In this document: piece after piece, positions 1 through 10,200 of the stretch
Position numbering within the stretch: position 1 is the stretch's first letter
Layout of the letters: each line of letters starts with the position of its first letter
From: Hemibagrus wyckioides
Lineage: Eukaryota > Chordata > Actinopteri > Siluriformes > Bagridae
Direction: 5' to 3'
Assembly (NCBI RefSeq): GCF_019097595.1
Contig: NC_080718.1
Span: forward strand, 15,559,657-15,623,656
DNA length: 64,000 nucleotides
The notes under the pieces: generated by a model
What the model saw: the letters and a program-made list of their open reading frames with translations, nothing else
Told to the model about the DNA's origin: nothing
Database searches by the model: none
Translations under genes and position numbers: made by a program

Positions 1-629
1 TGTAACATTTTGGAGATCATTTGGATGAATTGAAAGGCTTTTACTGCAACCACTACAATTACTCTTACACCAGCAATTCCAAATTACCGTATCTTTCTAT
101 AAGAAAAAATCCAAAGCAATTCAAAGCAACAGTATTTTACCAGAATGAAATTACAGGAAAAGAGTGGGGGTTTACAGCCATCTAGTGGCAATGCACAAAC
201 TCAAAGCAGTTGTGACATGAAAATGAGGCTAAGACAGTAGATCTTTGTCAGAGAAATGATGGCAGCATAGTAAAAATGCACTTAAATTTGGTCATTTCTT
301 ACTTAAAGGAAACAGATTTCCTCACCCCATTTTCGGTAAATGTAATTTTAATGATAGTTATTAAACTTAATTGAAGGAAGGATTAGCATGTTATAAACTC
401 ATAGCATTCATAAAGAGGCTGCAACCAATACGTGTCTTAATAATTGATAGCAAACTAATCCTTTGTTGATTAAACTGTTTAAAACCTCAGGCAGTCCGAT
501 GTGACATGATAAGAGTTTGATGAATGATGGTGGTGTCTTATCAGTTGAGAGGGAGGAGCTTTGTGAACTGGGTCACATAAATTAATACTTACTAGAGTAA
601 CAACTTGCACAGTCACACTCTTTACTATA
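1..629. other. Unassigned AT-rich sequence
   Basis: No exon, RNA gene or recognisable repeat could be supported here. The few short open frames have no splice context or protein-like composition. It may belong to a gene or repeat extending left of the window. Confidence 0.5.
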
Positions 630-1183
630 TACAGCTCTGGAAAAAAAAGAAGAAGAGACCACTGCCCAATCTTCATATTTGAACCCTATTGAAAACCTCT
701 GGAATGTCATCAAGAGGAAGATGGATGGTCACAAACCATCAAGCAAAACTGAACTGTTCGTTTTTTTGGAAAAAGAGTGGTATAAAGTTACCCAACAGCA
801 ATGTGAAAAACTGGTGGAGAGCATGGAGCCAAAACACACGCAAATCGGGGTTATTCCACCAAATACTGATTTCTTTATGTTATTTAGCCAAAGCATTAAC
901 ACAATTTGTTTACAAATTATTTGCATTTTGTTTTATTTGAGTTATTTAAGCTCTACAAATACCACATGATCTTGGGTTATTTTGATGTGTTTTCATTTCC
1001 TTTAAATATACACTCTAAATAACAATAGTTATATTTTGAATTTAGGAGAAATATTGTCAGCAGTTCACAAAAAATGAAACAAAACTGTTCATCTTACCAA
1101 TACATGAACCTGTAAGAAAAAAACATAAGAAAGTGATTATTTTGCAGTGATCTCTTATTTAATTTTTTTTTCCCAAAGCTATA
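630..1183 (+). mobile_element. Internally deleted Tc1-like DNA transposon
   Basis: Both ends are recognisable. The left end (about 630-668) reads TACAGCTCTGG, an A-rich run, then GAGACCACTGCCC. The right end (about 1143-1183) is its imperfect inverse, GCAGTGATCTCTTATTT followed by a T-run and AAAGCTATA. TA dinucleotides flank both ends, as expected for Tc1/mariner insertion. Tc1 elements are usually about 1.3-1.7 kb; this copy is about 0.55 kb. The left terminal repeat runs almost directly into the last quarter of the transposase gene, so the N-terminal DNA-binding domain and most of the catalytic core are deleted. It cannot encode its own transposase but might be mobilised in trans if the ends still bind one. 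Confidence 0.85.
676..969 (+). pseudogene. Tc1-like transposase, C-terminal remnant
   Basis: An open frame of about 96 codons begins with the motif NPIENLW followed by KRKM. This is the segment around the third acidic residue (the Glu of the DDE triad) in Tc1/mariner transposases. It continues with the family's C-terminal tail, including QQQCEKLVESM and a following proline. The two upstream catalytic aspartates and the helix-turn-helix domains are absent. The apparent start is not a real initiator: the frame simply emerges from the deletion junction next to the left terminal repeat. Recognition of the family rests on the motif; the loss of function is inferred from the missing two thirds. Confidence 0.85.
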
Positions 1184-1231
1184 TTTGAGTTTCAGCTATC
1201 AAATATATATATATTTGAGTTTCAGCTATCA
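1181..1231 (+). repeat. Tandem 21-bp duplication beside the Tc1 end
   Basis: ATATTTGAGTTTCAGCTATCA occurs at about 1181-1201 and again at 1211-1231, separated by a short (AT)n run. The first copy begins exactly where the Tc1-like right end stops, so this is a local slippage or repair duplication of flanking DNA. Confidence 0.8.
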
Positions 1232-1539
1232 TGGAGTGTGTAGATGTTTGTGTTTGGGGGCGGGATTGACGGGTGTTTATTGGAGATTAGCACAAATAGC
1301 CATCCATCTGAGTGCAATTGCATAGTTTAAACACCAGAGGTCCCAATCTGCGTACCTTTATCTGACTTCAAGAATAATGGGAGCCGCTTCAACACAGTTT
1401 GAAAGAGTATTTTCTTAGACACCACTGAGCACCAGACTCGCACCTCTGTGATCTACGGTAATTGACAGTGACATTATGAGTAGTTTCTAACATTACTTAA
1501 TCTGCTATAATTTTGTAAAACATATTACACGTTGCAGGG

Positions 1540-1834
1540 TTTGTGTCGTCTCCGTGCTTCACTATCCTGTATATCGACGCTGTTTGCGCATGTGCAATTC
1601 CTACGCGCTCGCGCAGTACAGATTATTGGGCATCCTCTCTACCCGATCCCTTATGGAACAAAATCACTAATCCCCTGGCCAATTTGCTCTGCGCATGAGT
1701 GATATGAGACTCTTCCGTCAATCCTCTTTACAGCACCTGATCACTAGGTGGCGGAAATTCAGCACTGAAGAAGATGATGAAGAAGAAGCGCTTTAACAGC
1801 GTTGCTGCTCACCTGTCGAGATGCCGCCATCTTG
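1540..1834 (+). promoter_or_regulatory. Candidate promoter with NRF1- and YY1-type sites
   Basis: CpG dinucleotides are clearly denser here than in the surroundings. TGCGCATGTGC at 1585-1595 is close to the NRF1 palindrome, a second partial copy, TGCGCATGAG, lies at 1690-1699, and CGCGCTCGCGC lies between them. GCCGCCATCTTG at 1823-1834 is a full YY1 site. In vertebrate promoters this orientation and context are typical just downstream of a transcription start, which would put the start near 1780-1815 going rightwards. The nearest gene on that strand is the calpain, whose first coding exon has a splice acceptor just before the ATG and so needs an upstream untranslated exon. The link to the calpain is inference; NRF1 promoters are often bidirectional. 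Confidence 0.55.
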
Positions 1835-1916
1835 CTGCAGGAGATTTCTGAGAGATAAGCTGCCGCTTTCATTTTCATTTGAAAGCTGCTTATTTGTTTA
1901 GATTTTCTTTGAAAAA
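1790..1916 (+). other. Candidate untranslated first exon of the calpain
   Basis: The stretch after the YY1-type site ends in a strong donor, GAAAAA|GTGAGT, at 1916/1917. An untranslated exon is required because a splice acceptor (7261-7262) precedes the calpain ATG by 17 bases. The left boundary is a guess from the YY1 position. It could instead be the first exon of a noncoding transcript. Confidence 0.4.
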
Positions 1917-2589
1917 GTGAGTGGAGAGTTTCTCTGGGAAGAACAAACAGTATAAAAAGCACTTTCTAAAAGCAATCGAAAATACAATATTTGTTATATT
2001 TAAAGTTGTATGTAGAAGTTGGCTGTTGTTTTTAAAAAAAAATTGTGGGAGCTTTAGGAGAAACATTTCTAACATATCCTATTATTACTACAGCTGGATG
2101 ATTGCTGTGGTCAGTCTCACACTTCACACACCTCATGCATTTTACACACACAAGCAGGTTTATCAAAGCAGGAAAACCACATCTGCAAGACTTTTCTAGA
2201 AGGGTTTAGTCATCAAGATTTCCAACATGCTTGTCTATTCTTTCTGTTCATGTTCTTTGATTTTTTTTTTCTAATTCATGATCTTGCCCTATACATTTCT
2301 CTCTGTTGGTGTATAGGATGCATTTTGGGGTCGTGTTCAGTTGACTTGAATGAACGTCCTCACCTGCTGTCCCTCCTAAAACTTATCCTTGACCACGATG
2401 ACCTTCCTAATAATACAGAAACCTCTGGTGCCATTTTAAATCCAACTTCAGACTAATGCCCTCTGCTTTTGCACACTGCATCTGCCAACAAAGACTTGAC
2501 TGCTGTGCTTGAATACAAAAATGAGCTGCAGGTCTACTTCACAGAGCATCAACAGCTCAGAGGACACCTACTTGTAACACTCATTTACA

Positions 2590-2765
2590 ACATTTGGTAG
2601 ATACCCTTATCCAGTGCAACTTACATTTTATCCCATTTTTATACAACTTAAGGGCCTAAAATTGAGGGTTAAGGGCCTTGCTTAAGGACCCAGCAGTGAC
2701 ACCTTGGTGGACCTGGGATTGGAACTTACAGCCACTAAGTTACCACATCCACACTCACTTTCACC
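2590..2765 (+). repeat. Dispersed fish repeat (SINE-like, 'cccttatccag' family)
   Basis: The block contains the conserved run ACCCTTATCCAGTGCAACTT, then GGGTTAAGGGCCTTGC, AAGGACCCAGCAGTGAC and a CTGGGATTGGAACTTA segment. This arrangement is widespread in fish genomes. A second diverged copy is at 24990-25165. I recognise the family by pattern but cannot assign a name without a library search. Confidence 0.65.
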
Positions 2766-2816
2766 ACCTGGTGGCTCTGAGGCACAGGAAACTGCAAAGT
2801 TGGGAGAAATATTTGT

Positions 2817-2841
2817 TCTTTTTTTTTTTTTTTTTTTTTTT
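2817..2841 (+). repeat. Poly(T) tract
   Basis: Uninterrupted T-run of over 20 bases, possibly the tail of a retroposed copy on the opposite strand. Confidence 0.8.
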
Positions 2842-3069
2842 ACATGCAATAGCTAATTTGAGTAAGAGCATGGGTTCAGTTATTACATAACCTATGATAA
2901 TTTCTAAAACAAATAATTTGTTTTAAAATCAAATTTGCACAATTTGCCCAAGAGCCAAATAAGATGTCTGGTGTTAGAAATTCCTGCTTTTGTTTTGCAC
3001 TTTAGAGTAAGGCACCAAACATGACGTTGCGGATCGACTGACCAAAATTGGATGAGACAGTGCAAATTT

Positions 3070-3107
3070 GTCTTCTTCTTCTTCTTATTATTATTATTAT
3101 TAATAAT

Positions 3108-3144
<37 letters not shown>

Positions 3145-3145
3145 G
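3070..3145 (+). repeat. (TTC)n-(TTA)n-(TAA)n microsatellite
   Basis: TTC units grade into TTA and then TAA units over about 75 bases. Open frames across it on both strands (poly-Ile/Leu) are artefacts of the repeat. Confidence 0.95.
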
Positions 3146-4217
3146 GTTTGTTGTATTTCATTATTCACAATGGAAAGAAACTGATCAGTGGCATCAGAGA
3201 AAGTCTTAGGAAAATACATCTGAAGCTCTCTCTTTGTTTTTGTTTTTTTCTTTGTCTTCATGTGATGTCATGATTCTAACTTGACTGAGGTCATTTTAAC
3301 AAGTTTGTACCTTTAATGGGATTGGTTAAATCTGTACAATGAACATGTGCCAATATTCTATTCTCATATGTTTTTCATCTCTATTGTATTCAGCACAGTA
3401 CATGAAATTCTTAATCATTAAAACAATCTTTCTTTAGACTTATTGACATTTATGATGAAACTTTATATACTGAAATTTGTATTTTTTACAAGAACTTTGT
3501 AAAATCAGCTTAGGCGTTGCTTGTAGAGGTGAGTGATTTATAATATCCTCTCATTATTTTTAATGAAATATGACAGTCATTAAGTTATTAAAAACATTAA
3601 AACTCTGCCCCAGTGAAGAGGGTATTATTGAGGGTTTTTGTGTGTCTTGTGTGTTAAACAGTTTGATCTGTTGGAGAAATCTTGGATTGTTTTTCTTGCA
3701 TCAGCTACTAGAGGGCAGAACTTGTCCAGAAATGCACACACTCTACAAATACACTAAAGTACCTGAGGAGTCACTTTTCGTCATATAGACATCAGCAGAG
3801 AAACTCCCACCACCCACAGGTTTGCTCTTGAAAGAGTGTGTGTTCATTTTCCCCTTTATCCCAAGCAGTTATCTCTCTTTGTATTTGTATTTTACATCCT
3901 TATGCAACACAACAATCATAAATAATAGGCACGTCATTGTCATTAAAACGCAACGTAATATCTACTATATATGCCCATGCATTGCTAGACCCATTTTGGG
4001 GCACATGCCCCAGTAAAATAAATTGGTCACATTATTAATTCTATGAATAGGAGGATATTAAAGGAGAAACTAGTTGTCCTGTAAGTAGGTTAAGACAAAA
4101 TGATTGAAAAATTGTTTGTTCAGAAAGTCAGAGTGCCAGTAATTTTGAAAACAGTGTTTTCAAGCGTACAATATCACTACATGTGTGTATTTCTACTTAT
4201 TTTCTTTAAGGGTGCTA

Positions 4218-4410
4218 GGAAGAGTCTGTACTTGTGTAGTGCTTTCTGCTTATTTCTTTCTCCTGTTTTTGTAGTCTACTTAGTTATGTGTCATCTCTTA
4301 TGCTTCTGTGATTTATGTAGCACCATGGTCCTGGAGGAATGTTGTTTCATTTCACTTTGTACAGTACCAGCTTTTTATGGTTAAAATGACGATACAAGAC
4401 TTGACTTGAT
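4218..4410 (+). mobile_element. LINE-type 3' tail
   Basis: Contains ATGTAGCACCATGGTCCTGG, then TTTCATTTCACTTTGTACAG, ACCAGCTTTTTATGG and a final GACTTGACTTGA. Nearly the same order is found at 38575-38822, so this is a dispersed element rather than unique sequence. It is the 3' terminal part of a non-LTR retrotransposon or of a SINE sharing that tail. No coding capacity is left in this piece. Confidence 0.7.
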
Positions 4411-4720
4411 TATACTGCCAGCGGCATCTTCATAGGCAAATAGCCCTGCAGATTGTTATCAGCAGTGCTCAGAAAATTCACTGGGATTTAACTTCTAAAC
4501 TGGAGGACATATACAGATCATATTACAGTACACACACCTGGTGGTACAGGACAATCTACTCACGCACCAACAGGCTGAGAAAGAGCTTTATCCCAAGGGC
4601 TACCCCTGATGAATCATACCAAAAGCTCTTGAATACATTCTATGTAACTGCCTCCGGATGCAAACCTCTAATGTCACCAATCCATTGCACTAATAAACAT
4701 CAGGCACTATAAACTGTATG
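4411..4720 (+). pseudogene. LINE reverse-transcriptase ORF, C-terminal fragment
   Basis: Conceptual translation gives a short run resembling the extreme C-terminus of fish LINE polyproteins: LEDIY, then RTIYSRTNRLRKSFIPRA, then a stretch like the usual ending after the reverse transcriptase. None of the catalytic reverse-transcriptase motifs is present. It looks like a 5'-truncated, decayed copy lying next to another LINE tail. Confidence 0.55.
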
Positions 4721-5182
4721 TATGTTCAATAATTATGTAATAAGTATGTAATAATTCAATTCAATTTTACTTGCTTAGTGCTTTTGACAATGGACATCTC
4801 ATCATTATAGAAATATAAAAGTTTAAAAATAAAATGTATATTTATCCCTAATGGTCAAGCCAGTGGCAATGATATGAGAAAGAAATAAGATTCACAAGGG
4901 AACCCATCCTCATCTGGGTGACACTGGAGTCTGTGATTTAAAATAATATTGTCATGTGAAATTGTGTAATCAGGAGCTTTGCGCAACAGTGTAATTTCTA
5001 AATTCATGATATATTTAACACAAGTTCCTTTCCATCAAAGTCAAGTAGGGCCATCCTTAACAGCAGTGAACACCTTCAAGTAATGAGACTCCAACCAGTA
5101 ACAGGGTATCAGGATGGATCAGGTAGGCCCAGAGAACAGAAGTGGTCAGGAACATTAGAAGCTCAGGAGTAGCATCTCTAGC

Positions 5183-5183
<1 letters not shown>

Positions 5184-5224
<41 letters not shown>
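5184..5224 (+). repeat. (GA)n microsatellite
   Basis: About 20 GA units. The Ser-Leu-rich open frames on the opposite strand come from this repeat. Confidence 0.95.
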
Positions 5225-5227
<3 letters not shown>

Positions 5228-6019
5228 CTTGTGGCCATGTATTGATTTAGGACAATGTACATGGTGTGAAAAGTGCAAGCAGGGACTTTGGCAACACTAA
5301 CTATGACAGCATAACTAAAAGGGACAGCCAAAAGGTGACAGACATGAGAACATCCTAGGACATAAAGCCCAGCTACTCCACCGTCAACAAACCTGAGGGA
5401 ATTTGACAAGTCAGAATTTGACTTGTCCAGTCTTGCTGATTGTCTGCTTTTAAAAAACCTAAGGTTTGGAAGCTGTATTATTCTCAGGTAAATGTGCAGA
5501 TAGGTGGAGCATTGAGCCCAACCCTTGAACGCCTCAAGCAAATAAAAAAAGATAGGAGATACCAACAAAAAGCAAGACTAACAAGACTAGAAGCGTGAGA
5601 TCTCGCTACCTTCTGCCACCATACATTAAGGTAAAATTAAAACTTTTACAAGTATTTAAAACTATAAACTAATACCATATTAGAAACTCTTTGTATAGTG
5701 AGTTACAGTCTGAAGTAGGCTTAAAACACAGGGTTAAATGTGAGTAACATTGCTACATATTAGCTTTAGTATATAAATATATGCACACTCAGACTCTTAC
5801 TTTGATTTGACAGTTGTGTCACTTGCTATTATGATTACTTGCACTCTATTACTACTTCCATTTGTAAGTTTTATAATGGTTTAACCGACCACATAATGAC
5901 TAGTGTTTTGAACTACTCAGTACTTCTCGTTTCTTGAAGCTTGGTAAGTATTGGGTATTGCACTTTAGGTGAGCTGAAGGAAAATCTAATACGGCTTATG
6001 TCACTCGACTATTTAAAGT

Positions 6020-6440
6020 GCTCTGAGTTTGGATTTCTTGAATGATTTTGGATAAAAGCATCTGCCAAATAAATAGCCATTGCTTGTAATGTTACTGCAA
6101 GGACCTTTTGAGTAAAACAACATTTCTCCCAGGATGCTACTGTTAGTTTAAGGTACATACTGTAAATATGCAAGATCATCCTGAACTTGAGACTCAGCAC
6201 ATGCATGTCTATAACTACACCCATATTCTAACTGTTTACATGCTGTATTTGTACATTATTCAATTGCTGCTGTTGCTATTTTGCACATTTCAGACTGCCA
6301 CCAACTGCTGCTATGTGTATATATTTACAAGAATTCACTTGTTTACAAGTTCTCCTATTTTGCACATTCAACTGTTTATACACTGAAGAATGTATATTGG
6401 TTGGCGCTATTCAGTCTTGACTTGATTTGACTTGATCATG
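6020..6440 (+). repeat. Dispersed retroelement tails
   Basis: Near 6030-6095, TTGGATAAAAGCATCTGCC followed by AAATAAATAG is the common fish tail ending in a 'ctctggataa...ctgccaaat' motif. At 6150-6440, low-complexity T-rich sequence ends in TTCAGTCTTGACTTGATTTG, resembling the tail at 4218-4410. Nothing coding is present. Confidence 0.5.
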
Positions 6441-7279
6441 CTTTTCTACTCACTGCTATTAATCAATTCTTAATAAACCTCTATGAAGTCTTTTGTCATT
6501 ATGTCTGCAACATTGAGTGGTGGAGGCATTATGCTTTTGGGTCACCCATTCACCTGTCTGTCTGAGATACTGATTATTATCTGAGCACAATATCTCAAGT
6601 ATCAGTGGTCGAATAATTTTAAGATGTATATATAAAATTCTTATTGTAACTAGATTAACTGAGTTGATTTTGGGGACGATCCAAACAGGGTCTTCCCTAA
6701 AGTTTGTCATACAACACGATTGTGATTTCTAGCTATATACAGTTTATGCCATCTGTCACTCTGTCACTCTGTGCATCCGTCTGTCCATGCACCTGTCTGA
6801 TATTCTCTTTAGCTTGATATTTAAAGAACGAGTGATTGAGTGTTTGAAGGATTTATATGGAATTATCATTTTACCCAGCAGATGAACTGATTAGATTATA
6901 GAATTGATCCAAATGGAGAGCAAAGTCAAATATCTGAAAAAGTCTTTCCTGTCTAAAATATACTGCATTTCAGGCATACAAATACGTAACAAGAAGGACT
7001 AGACATGTGTTGGAAACATCCGTGTTTACACTGTTGGCAGAGTTCTACTTGTTTTCATTCTGTTTCTTCTCCTGATTTCCTCATACTTTTTTCATAATTT
7101 AGACTGCTCTGTTGTGTTGATGAAGAAATGCTTTGCATATGATCATTTGCTTACTTGCTCTTCATGCATCTGCAACTTTTGATTTGTGATTCATTTAAAA
7201 ATGTTTAAAAATGTTATGTGCATGTAATAACCATGTATGACATCTATTTTTTTTTAAAACAGAATAAATATATTCTAAG

Positions 7280-10200
7280 ATGCCTGCTCCTGGTGTGTGC
7301 ATAAATATTATAAAGGAGCGTCAGCAAAGTGATGGCTTGGGGACATTTACTAACCCAAAGATGTTCCTGGGCCAGGACTATGAGTTGCTGCGCCAGTATT
7401 ATCTCATCAGAAAGAGGAAATATATTGATGACATGTTCCCCCCTGACAACACTTCCATTGGAGAAAACTTGCTACAACCTGATGATTTGGCTAAAGTGGA
7501 ATGGATAAGGCCAACGGTATTTCATCAAAAACTTTTTTCCCTGGAATGAATGTGAAAACTAGACAGTTGTGATGAAATCTGTTCTCCAAGTTAAACTAAG
7601 GAATTAAAAACCAGGCACAATGAAAATACAAACATTCAGAACGAATTAAAGGCTCTGAATTAAAATCTATGGAAAATTCTCACAATGATTAACTGGTATT
7701 TATGAGATTATGCTTGTAGTGCAGATTCTAATAGTTTAGATGTCTTGTTGGCTGATTTTCAGAAACTGGTGCCAAATCCAAGTCTGATTGTTGATGGTGT
7801 GTCCAGGTTTGACTTTGCCCAGGGAGCAGTTGGTAAGATTTCAATAATGTACCAAGTGAATACATGCCTTGTGTAGCCTGGTTTCTTGTTGGCATTATTG
7901 TTTTTCAGCGAACTCAGAGTGTATTTTTGTTTTGTCTTGTTTTTTTCTAATATACTAATAAATAATAATAATAATAATAACAACAAATGTCTCATATAAA
8001 ATTTTGTGAAATGACACTTTCAAACTCAGTGGCTCAGTAAGTCTGCTTTTTCTCCTTTAGGAAACTGCTGGTTTCTAGCTGCAGTTGGTGCGCTTACGTT
8101 TCAGAAGCCCATCATGCAGAAGGTCTTTCCAGATGGACAATCATTTGAGAAGGATTACGTAGGAATATTTCACTTTAGGGTAGGTATTTAACTCCAACCT
8201 ATTTCATTTGACTTTTGTACTTTAGTTTATATCTGTTGTAATGCATTATGACATTGTAATTGAATTCTTTTTTCATAGTTCTGGAGGTTTGGAAAATGGG
8301 TTGATGTTGTAATCGATGACAAACTGCCAACCATTAATGGACAACTGATTTTTGTGCGCCCTAAAATTCAAAGCTCCAGAATTCCTGAGTTCTGGCCTGC
8401 ACTGTTAGAAAAGGCATATGCCAAGTAAGCCTCAGTCTAATAATACCATAACAAATTTAACTTGGCATGAATTTTGCAGGGATTATTGCTGTGTCATTTG
8501 CATTTGTTTCAGAGTGTGTGGGTCTTATGAAGACATGAAATTTGGCTGGGTATCTGAAGCCCTGAAGGACTTTACTGGTGGCGTGCACATGACCATAAAC
8601 CCCAAAAATGAGAACCCTCAAAATCTGTGGGACTTGATCAATCGAGCAGCCAGAGCCAACTCTCTGATGGGTTGTGGAACACCTGGAAATGTAAATACAC
8701 TATACACTTCTGCTCCAAAAACCTTTGCGCATGATAGCATTAGAGAGATATTGTTAGGCTGTAAGATGATGATTACATACTCTTTTTAATTTAATCACTT
8801 AATAAGCTCTGGAGCCCATATGTATGCCTGTATACCAAGCCTATTTACAAGACTCTTTTTCAGGCAGTGTTTAATGCACAGCAGGACAATGGTCTAGTGG
8901 AGGGACATGCCTACACTGTAACAGGAGTCACCATGGTACGTGTTATTTTTATCAATCCAACTTAAAGCTTGTAATTTTTACTGTCTTTTAATGCCATTTT
9001 CAATTGAAAATAAAAAATACACTTACCTTACTACCCAAAATATCCAAACACAAGGAAATGATAATAAAAAGAATTTTCCACTAAAATGTTTAGTATGATG
9101 TAATCAACCAATTTCACAATGTGCTGTTTGACTGGTCTGTGTTTGTTGTTCTGTGAATATTTGCTTTTTGCTGTCTTTGAAATGCTTTTAAAGTCTGAGG
9201 TTTTAAAAGATAATACCCTGGATGTTTTAAATAGGTGACAAGCAATGGCAATCAGGTTCTGCTAGTAAGGCTCTTAAACCCCTGGGGACACAAAGAATGG
9301 AAAGGAAACTGGTGTGATGGGTAAGAGGTTGTGCTGTATTGAATACTGTAAATCCACCATGCTATTGAAATAATAACCAAGCATTTAGAAATGTGCATAT
9401 CACCAAATCAGCAAAATAAACTGTAGATAACAACACATGTGAAAACACTTCCTACCTTAAAAGTCACAAAAATATTGATGTTGTCCTTGCTATTTCAGAT
9501 TTCTCAGATCTTATCTATCCACTATCTGTAGCTCAGGGAGTACAATAAGAAAATAAAACAAAGTAATACAAATATTCAAAGTAACAATGGCACAATTAAC
9601 TCGACGTGCCACTGAACAATTGTTATTTTTGGAGCACTAGTCGTGACTGTTGTGCCTTGGGCAAGGCCTTTAACCCTCTCTGCTCTAGGAGCACTGTATC
9701 ATGATTGACCTTATTCCTAATAAGTTGGGATATACAAAGAAAACATAGATGTGACAAATAAAGGCTTCTACTTCTTATCTGAGATGAAACTGGCTGTGCA
9801 TTAAGTTACTTTCCAGTAACTTCCCAGTGTATCTTGTTTGTATTGCTGTTGATAATAAGATAACATCATCATTACCATTTTTCCATAAATACACATGTTT
9901 AATTTTTTTTTCTGTTTGCAACACTTTCAGATCAGAATTGTGGATGACAGTCAGTGAAAAAGAACGCAACGAATACACAAATTTCGTAGATGATGGGGAG
10001 TTCTGGTAGGAGTCAATAGAAATAGCTTTTAAAGTCCTTTTTTCACCACAAAACAAAATGACCTTGCATGTTTGATTTCAATATGTGCCTTGATTTTGCA
10101 TTGAGGATATCAATGGAGGATTTCTGCAAATGCTTCTCTCAGCTGGATATCTGCAACTACTCTCCTGCTTTTCTGGACGGCTCTTCTGAAAGCCACTGGA

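Noticed and set aside
3052..3273. Open frames on both strands rich in Ile, Leu or Asn
   Set aside because: They are translations of the TTA/TAA microsatellite with no splice or start context.
4100..4384. 94-codon + strand frame rich in Cys and Phe
   Set aside because: It coincides with a dispersed LINE tail found again at 38575-38822.
5182..5568. 128-codon - strand frame ending in Ser-Leu repeats
   Set aside because: It ends inside the GA microsatellite and the rest shows no protein family or splice sites.
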